Shown: positions 8,930-14,093 of the stretch, one piece after another
Position numbering within the stretch: the stretch's first letter is position 1
How the letters are laid out: every line of letters starts with the position of its first letter
Assembly (NCBI GenBank): GCA_024196135.1
Contig: JAMQCK010000912.1
Span: 1 to 14,093, forward strand
Direction: 5' to 3'
DNA length: 14,093 nt
From: Pleurotus ostreatus/Saccharomyces cerevisiae fusant
Lineage: Eukaryota > Opisthokonta
Notes under the pieces: generated by a model
What the model saw: only the letters and a program-made list of their open reading frames with translations
Databases searched by the model: none
What the model was told of the DNA's origin: nothing
Translations under genes and position numbers: made by a program

Positions 8930-9404
8930 GTTAGTGGTAAATTTTGTCGAGAACGTCGCGGACGACGAGCTCGAGCTCGAGCCTCGGTCCAGTCCGGGCA
9001 TCGGTAATTGCCGAGGGGGCGTGAGAAATACCCCCGCCCGCGCGCTGAACAGCCTGAACTCAACCATACTATATTTCAGGACTGCTTCTTCCTGCTGCAT
9101 TGAAATCCCAATGAATGTTCCCCAAATCAACGAACAATAACATGGTATGTAGGCGCGGGCTTTTGTGTAAGACCTCTGTCAGACCGGACACGCGGGAGCC
9201 ATGCGCGTAATTTCAGCGTATTTCACCACAATTCAACTACGCGCTCGTCACCTCGCCGCCTGCCGCAGCACGTTCCTTGCTTAGGAGAAAACAACTACGT
9301 GGACGGGCCGGGTGCCTATATAGACTCAGAGGGGATTGAATCTGCGTTTTGTGCCCCTTCCAATACCTTACTGCGACTTTCACAGCCTGTGCACCGAAGT
9401 CATC
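8930..9404. promoter_or_regulatory. Divergent promoter region, DHODH/acyltransferase gene
   Basis: These 475 bp separate the two start codons. Near DHODH the minus strand stays open in the DHODH frame up to about 9130, with a run of Ser codons from a short repeated GAGCTC unit at 8967-8982. It could be 5' UTR or an N-terminal extension starting at ATG 9001. Towards the plus-strand gene there is a TATA-like site at 9317-9323. The middle, about 9130-9300, shows no coding sequence. Confidence 0.5.
9317..9323 (+). promoter_or_regulatory. TATA-like box upstream of the acyltransferase gene
   Basis: TATATAG lies 82-88 bp before the ATG at 9405, within an otherwise GC-rich stretch. Position and sequence fit a TATA box for the plus-strand gene and suggest a more regulated promoter than its housekeeping neighbours. 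There is no experimental support. Confidence 0.4.
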
Positions 9405-10895
9405 ATGTCTGCGCCTACTCGAAAGCGTGAGGTTTGCTTCCGTTCCCATTTCTGTACATTTGTACTGACCCAGAAATTGACAGTATCCCTGCACGAGCGG
9501 TTCTCTGTTATGAGACGGAACCTCTCGTTCCCCCAGTCGTTGACTGCGCTGGTCGCGTATCCTGCTGCATCTCTGCCAACCGCGGACTTCCTCTCTCGGC
9601 GAATTACCGAGCTGCAGGAGCACTTTCCACTCTTGCGATGCGAAGTCGTTGGCGCGAAGACGAGGGAGCCTGCATTCCAGCAGCGGCCGACTCCGTATGC
9701 CCCTGAGGAGATACTCAGGCAAGAGAGCTACACTCCTGTTGAGGGCAACAACGGGACTCAAGAGAAGGAGCGCATTCTGTATGACGAGCTCGACCGAATG
9801 ACGCGCGAAGACCTCACCCGCCCTCTGTGGCAGGTCACTCTCTTCGCTCCCTCATCCGGCGACAGGGGATATGTCGCACTCTCTGCGGACCACATCCTCA
9901 TCGACGGCAAGGGACTCGCGCTTCTCACCCAAGCGCTGCTAGCATCGGATATCTCGTCGCTCCCGACGGAAACTCTGGAGAAGATACCTCTCATGGAAGA
10001 CACGATAGACATCCGCCCTCCGTACTCGTATCTCCTTCCGGTCGTCTGGCAGGAACTGCTCGTTCCGAAGCTTCCCTCCTTCCTCCAGTCGTACGTCGCA
10101 CAGCCGAAGCCTTGGCCTGGCCCGAACGTTCAGCGCTCGCCAGCGGAGTGCGAGTGGGGTCTGTCGCTCTTTGAGTTAACGCCTTCCCTAGTCGATGCGT
10201 TGAAGTCGGCGGGAAAGGCACACGAGGTCAAGACCCTCCACCCCATCCTCAAAGCTGCTCACTTCGTCGCCATGTGGGCTGTTCTTGCGCGCGACTCCCC
10301 CGACACCCCGTTCCCTCTCAAAGCCAACACGCCGCGCACGGAGCGCAAGGCTGGCCTGGGGCATGCCTACTGCACCTCCAATTACACCGCGTCTACCGAT
10401 GTGTCCGTGCAACTCAAGGCGAGCGATGACTTCTGGGCTACCGCTCGTTACGTCGCGCACGCCCTCGGGTCCCCGGAGGGCATACAGAACGGCAGATACA
10501 ACATGGGCATGCTGTCGTTCCTCCCGGACCCCATTCCGGACCCGGCGAAGGCAGACACGGATCGTCCGACTGGGTGGGAGGAGCACTTCTACGGGAAGCT
10601 GCATGGAAGCGACCCATTTGGAGGGTCGTTGGAGGTCAGCAATTTGGGGTATGCGGCGCTGCCGGAGGGGGCGAAGGACTTGTTGTGGAGCTCGGCGTCC
10701 TGGCCGTGTGCGCCGGTGTTGAATGCGAACGTGGTCGGGCATGGGAATGGACTGAGAATTGTGACGGTGTGGAGGGAAGGGGCAGCGGTGACGAAGGAGC
10801 AGGTGAAGGAGGTGGAGGAGGTTCTAAGGCGGGTGCTCGAGAGGGTAGCAGGCAATGAGGCCCGGGAGTGGAAGCTCAAGGACCTGGCCGCTTGA
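9405..10895 (+). CDS. Alcohol acetyltransferase-like (AATase/condensation-fold) acyltransferase
   Basis: Exon 1 is 9405-9426 (22 nt) and exon 2 is 9484-10895, giving 477 residues. The 57-bp intron (GTGAGG donor, CTGAC branch site, ACAG acceptor) joins MSAPTRK to LSLHERFSVMRRNL, a typical start for fungal AATase-family proteins (RKL-x3-ER). The active-site motif HILIDG (HxxxDG, His144 to Gly149) follows YVALSAD, as in CoA-dependent acyltransferases of the chloramphenicol-acetyltransferase/condensation fold. PLWQVTLF before it and SLEVSNLGYAALPEG near the C-terminus are further family-like segments. Such enzymes transfer acetyl or acyl groups from CoA to alcohols, or in relatives to amines; the substrate cannot be read from sequence. 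No signal peptide or transmembrane segment is visible, so it is probably cytosolic or peripherally membrane-bound. The intron is a multiple of three without a stop, so an unspliced message would encode 19 extra residues. Confidence 0.82.
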   Translation: MSAPTRKREVCFRSHFCTFVLTQKLTVSLHERFSVMRRNLSFPQSLTALVAYPAASLPTADFLSRRITELQEHFPLLRCEVVGAKTREPAFQQRPTPYAPEEILRQESYTPVEGNNGTQEKERILYDELDRMTREDLTRPLWQVTLFAPSSGDRGYVALSADHILIDGKGLALLTQALLASDISSLPTETLEKIPLMEDTIDIRPPYSYLLPVVWQELLVPKLPSFLQSYVAQPKPWPGPNVQRSPAECEWGLSLFELTPSLVDALKSAGKAHEVKTLHPILKAAHFVAMWAVLARDSPDTPFPLKANTPRTERKAGLGHAYCTSNYTASTDVSVQLKASDDFWATARYVAHALGSPEGIQNGRYNMGMLSFLPDPIPDPAKADTDRPTGWEEHFYGKLHGSDPFGGSLEVSNLGYAALPEGAKDLLWSSASWPCAPVLNANVVGHGNGLRIVTVWREGAAVTKEQVKEVEEVLRRVLERVAGNEAREWKLKDLAA

Positions 10896-11113
10896 TAACA
10901 GAGGCTCCAGTCATACACACTAAACATAGAGGGTCCCAATGTGCAGCTATATGTCTCTGTAGGTCCGTCTATACTTGTAACTTACACGTGTTCGGGCGCC
11001 TAAACGTCTGATGGGGAATCACCAAGTTCCCTCGGTCTTTCCCATTGTCTTCCCCACATTCGTTGCTCCCTTCCCTTCTCCCTCCACGAGCGCCGGAGTC
11101 GCCTTCATCCGCC
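10896..11113. other. Intergenic region, acyltransferase to bestrophin gene
   Basis: This 218-bp stretch holds the acyltransferase 3' UTR and the promoter of the next gene, which runs in the same direction. A C/T-rich stretch at about 11065-11095, just before the ATG at 11114, is typical of the transcription-start region in such genomes. No coding or repeat content was seen. Confidence 0.4.
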
Positions 11114-13516
11114 ATGGCGCGCAAGAAGACCACGAAGCGCTCGTCGACCGGGCGCCACACCCTACTCCCCGCCCACCTCCCCGGCGTGAGCCAGGTGGAC
11201 CTCGTCCCCCGGACGCAGACATATAATCTACTCACCTGGACTTTCGGACGCGGCTCAGTCGTGCGTCACCTTTCCCCCCTTTCATTCCGTAGCCTCACGC
11301 CCGTCAGATATGGCGCATCTGGCCCGCGGTACTCATGCATACCCTCTTCGCTGCTGGTAAGACACGCACGCGACCGACGACGCATTTATTTGCTGAAACA
11401 CGCGCCAGCGGTCGTGACAACGAATCTGCGGACGGATGTCAACCTTGCGATACCCAAGGTTCTGCTGACAGTGCTCGGTGCGTCGTGCTGGGAAGGGGGG
11501 ACGCGCTCGTTCTGATCGGTGGCGTCGCGCTGCAGGTGTGGTGATCGGCTTCGTGATTTCTTACAGGGCAAGCAGCGGGTGCGCGAGTAGTTGCGTGCTG
11601 GGATGTGGGGGATGCTGACGGCGCATAGGTACAACTGCTACTGGATGGGGCAGACATGCTGGACGGAGGTCATTCGTAACTCGCGCGCACAGTCGCGTCT
11701 CATTTGGTGCGTGATGGCGCGCCCTTCCCTTCACACTGAACTCAGATGCTGCAGGATCCATGTTCCTCTCCGCCTCTCACCTAAGACGCCTGAGGAGACT
11801 GAAAAGGCACAGACGATCAGACCAGAGGAGGAACTCCTCCAGGTCATGAATGAGAAGCGGATGGCGCTAGACCTGATCGAAGCGTGCGTGCTACTGGTTC
11901 TATCTTGCTCTTCCTCCATTTATCATTTTGTCTAGCTTCTCGAGGGCGCTCAAGCACCACATCCGTGGCGAGCTCGGTATCTACTACGAGGACATGTACC
12001 ATCTCCTCAGGCCTTTCCACGAACATGGTGTATGTGCCCCATTTCATTGACCAAACACATTGACTTACAGTTCATCAGCATAACACCGCAGAAGAACTGC
12101 GTCCTGCAGAACCAGTCCAACTCAAGCCGCCGCACTGGGTCACGCGCAACTCGCACCCACCACACTCCCTTGGGCCACAAAAGACCCACAAGAACACCAT
12201 AGTTGGCGATGGCAAGACCGCCACCTCCCCCACGACCAACACCTCTTCTTCCAAAACCAAAGGGCCCAGCAAGCCCGCCCCTGAGCGCAACGGATCCAAC
12301 GCCTCCAGCGCCATGTTCGCTAAGGACCCCATCATCCCGCCCATCAACGCCTACGGCACCTTCGACCCCGCCGCCCCCGCCGACTCCCTCCGCCCGCGCA
12401 AGCGCCGGCACCTCCTCCGCCACCAGGACTCCTCCGCATCCAGCACCTGCGCCACCGCTCTCCTCCCCTCCGCCAAGCAGGAGCGCCCAAGCATCTTCGC
12501 ACTCGTCTCCGGCGACCTGATCCCTTTCGCCTCTTTCTTCTGGCACGCGCAGAAGTGGGTAAGGGGCCTGCTGTACAAGCAGCAGACGTTCCCGCTGAAG
12601 CGCGAGGAGGAGGGCGGGGTGCAGCAGCACTGGAGCAAGCCGGAGATGGGCGGGATGAAGAGGCGGCCGAGGGTGGCGGGCGGTGGGGAGAACCTGCCGT
12701 TGGAGATTGTGAGGTGCTTGTCGGAGTGGTATACGGTACTGGAGGAGAGGGGGTCGGTGCCGGGGACGAGCATGGGGAACATGATTGCTACGCTCACTAA
12801 TTTCGAAGACAATCTATCGAGTGAGTTGACTGATCATTTGCTTATATGCGACATCGACTGACATTGCTAACAGCACTGGAAAAAATACTGACCACACCGC
12901 TGCCATTGTATGTCGGTTCCCAACGAGACCAAACCCCTGCTGATGTCTTTCCAGCGCCTTTTCGGTCCACATCAGACAGTGCGTCTGACCTGCACGCATA
13001 CCTGACGTAGGCTCACATTCTGCCTGCAGTACTGTGTGGCTATACCTCTTCTTCCTGCCATTCCAACTGGTGGATGACTTCGGCTGGTATACTATACCCG
13101 GCGTAGCCGTCGCCGCCTTCATATACCTGGGCTTCCTCGCTGCCGGCGAAGAGATCGAGCAGCCGTTCGGTGCGCTCTTCGTCCTTCCTTCCTCGTTTGC
13201 AATGCTCATCACCTTTATTTGCAGGCTACGACGACGTATGACAAGCTCCGTCTCAACTCTACCTTTCTCGATGCTGACCGTTCCGCAGAACGACCTCGAC
13301 CTCGATCTCATTTGCGGCGAGATTATCCATGCCGACCTTGAGCGTCTCCGGCGCACGCCGTGCCTCAACACCTACTTCCCGCCGTCGCATCCGCCCTCGT
13401 TGGATTCCGAGACCGACGAGGAGGAGGAGGATGACAGCGGATCAGAGACGGACGAATCGGACACGGAGGAAAGCGACGCGGCGGACGCCTCGGAAAGCAC
13501 GCCGCTCGTATCGTAG
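11114..13516 (+). CDS. Bestrophin/UPF0187 (RFP-TM) family anion-channel-like membrane protein
   Basis: Bestrophin-family proteins are multi-pass membrane proteins, many of them pentameric chloride/anion channels. Exons: 11114-11260, 11308-11356, 11409-11477, 11536-11578, 11629-11706, 11755-11883, 11936-12029, 12079-12820, 12874-12907, 12955-12978, 13030-13169, 13225-13235, 13289-13516. They give 595 residues with all phases consistent. Hydrophobic helices lie at about 50-68 (IWRIWPAVLMHTLFAA), 78-100 (PKVLLTVLGVVIGFVISYRA), 471-487 (VWLYLFFLPFQLVDD) and 489-507. The family signature after the last helix, EEIEQPFGYDDNDLDLD, spans the 11-nt exon and fixes its splicing. About 200 residues (204-405) separate HEHGHN from LPLEIVRCL. 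The first 130 or so of these are low-complexity Ser/Thr/Pro-rich sequence, consistent with a disordered loop. The C-terminus is strongly acidic (ETDEEEEDDSGSETDESD). The membrane in which it sits cannot be told from sequence. Confidence 0.87.
13225..13235 (+). other. 11-nt microexon of the bestrophin gene
   Basis: It is flanked by a GCAG acceptor and a GTATGA donor, with introns of 55 and 53 bp on its sides. It supplies the last two bases of a Gly codon plus Tyr-Asp-Asp, completing PFG-YDD-ND, the conserved segment after the last membrane helix. Skipping it would shift the frame. Confidence 0.75.
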
Positions 13517-13754
13517 GAGGTAAGTTTAAACATGCATTGCGATTGATTGAGACGACATGAACTAATATGAGAACAGGATCTAAGGAAAAGAATGGATATA
13601 CGCTGCTATAGCAGCACATACTACTAATGTACACAGAATAGGATGGATGGATCTTAAGTTATCGATGCTAGGATGCGATGATACAGCAAGAGGACAAGAT
13701 CAAGGAGACAGTAGAATGCGGGACGGCGCGAATTTGCGCGAGTGAACTGATGGA
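13517..13754. other. Convergent intergenic region
   Basis: This stretch lies between the bestrophin stop and the stop of the minus-strand gene at the right edge. It is AT-richer than its surroundings at about 13520-13700 and should carry both 3' UTRs. No gene was seen. Confidence 0.4.
13520..13576 (+). other. Possible 3' UTR intron of the bestrophin gene
   Basis: Directly after the stop codon (TAG at 13514-13516) lies AG|GTAAGT, an ideal donor. A CTAAT branch-like motif and a GAACAG acceptor follow at a distance typical of introns in this window (57 bp). The coding frame is already closed, so the intron would be in the 3' UTR. Confidence 0.45.
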
Positions 13755-14093
13755 TCAGTCCTCGTCGTGCGGGTGGGAGAAGACGGAGGCGATGCGCTCC
13801 CTGCACGGTGGTCAGCTACAGTCGATGGGAGGTTGAAAAGCAAGATCACGCACAAACACATCTTCTCCGGGAGGGTATCGTGGCCGATGAAGGCATGGTG
13901 GGTATTCATGGAGAGGTCTACCAACGAGGTCAGTGGCAAGCGCAGCAGGACAGCAGATTAACGCACTTGTGGCCTTGTAAGGGGACTTCTCCCGCGTCTG
14001 GGGGCCAGTGGAAGGCGACCGCGACCGCGATCTGCCGAAGCTGGGAATGCGCTCGTACAGCGGACGAGGCGGTGTGAGCATCTGCTTCTCGGA
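13755..14093 (-). CDS. C-terminal end of an unrecognised protein, cut by right edge
   Basis: Three exons are visible: 14093-13967, 13917-13860 and 13800-13755. They are joined across introns of 49 and 59 bp, each with a GTGCGT- or GTGTTT-type donor and an AG acceptor. Together they give the last 76 or so residues: a basic tail with an RSRSRSPS stretch (IPSFGRSRSRSPSTGPQ), then SPYKATNLSMNTHHAFIGHD, DTLPEKMERIASVFSHPHDED and stop. The joins keep frame and the TGA at 13755 closes it. The tail looks soluble and possibly phosphorylated in its Ser/Arg part. I do not recognise the family, and most of the gene lies outside the window. Confidence 0.65.

Noticed and set aside
10188..10742. 184-codon minus-strand frame over the acyltransferase gene
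   Set aside because: It is a shadow frame of a strongly supported single-exon coding region, with an Arg-rich composition typical of antisense frames.
11221..11226. TATAAT motif
   Set aside because: It lies inside the first coding exon of the bestrophin gene (Tyr-Asn codons).
12007..12630. 207-codon minus-strand frame rich in Gly/Val over the bestrophin gene
   Set aside because: It is antisense to the C-rich low-complexity part of exon 8; its composition mirrors the Pro/Ser codons of the sense strand.
1..14093. tRNA/rRNA genes, transposons, long terminal or inverted repeats, CRISPR-like arrays
   Set aside because: None was seen on either strand by eye. Introns and genes account for nearly all of the sequence.

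Overview
The window looks like nuclear DNA of a filamentous basidiomycete, probably an Agaricomycete. It is gene-dense and moderately GC-rich. The genes are cut by many introns of about 47-64 bp, with GTGCGT/GTGAGT/GTATGT-type donors and CTGAC/CTAAC-like branch sites. Proteins are of the mushroom/polypore type. I see no prokaryotic operon features, transposon, CRISPR array or RNA gene. The exon maps were built by hand from reading frame, GT-AG (or GC-AG) signals and conserved protein motifs.

Layout, left to right. (1) 1-278, minus: N-terminus of exocyst subunit Sec6, cut by the left edge. (2) 457-2438, plus: COQ6, the mitochondrial FAD monooxygenase of ubiquinone synthesis, six exons. (3) 2693-4456, plus: a seven-exon gene for a 475-residue protein, with an N-terminal beta-rich domain resembling the tubby-C/LURP-one fold and a long proline-rich tail. 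(4) 6305-4677, minus: F-box protein with a hidden short first exon and possibly a further 3' exon. (5) 6474-6997, plus: a 125-residue protein consisting of little more than a Bud6/Aip3 N-terminal-type domain. (6) 8929-7296, minus: mitochondrial class 2 dihydroorotate dehydrogenase, five exons, one intron probably GC-AG. (7) 9405-10895, plus: alcohol acetyltransferase-like acyltransferase with an HxxxDG motif. (8) 11114-13516, plus: bestrophin/UPF0187 anion-channel-like membrane protein with 13 coding exons, including an 11-nt microexon. (9) 14093-13755, minus: last three exons of an unrecognised gene cut by the right edge.

Three gene pairs are divergent (Sec6/COQ6, F-box/Bud6-N, DHODH/acyltransferase) and share short upstream regions. 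Three pairs are convergent. The set is mostly housekeeping with no shared pathway. The one biochemical link is that class 2 DHODH passes electrons to ubiquinone, which COQ6 helps to make. I found no evidence of a new multi-gene system. The points most worth checking are the microexons, the candidate GC-AG intron, the minimal Bud6-N protein, the uncharacterised tubby/LOR-like gene, and unusual tails or insertions in DHODH and the bestrophin.
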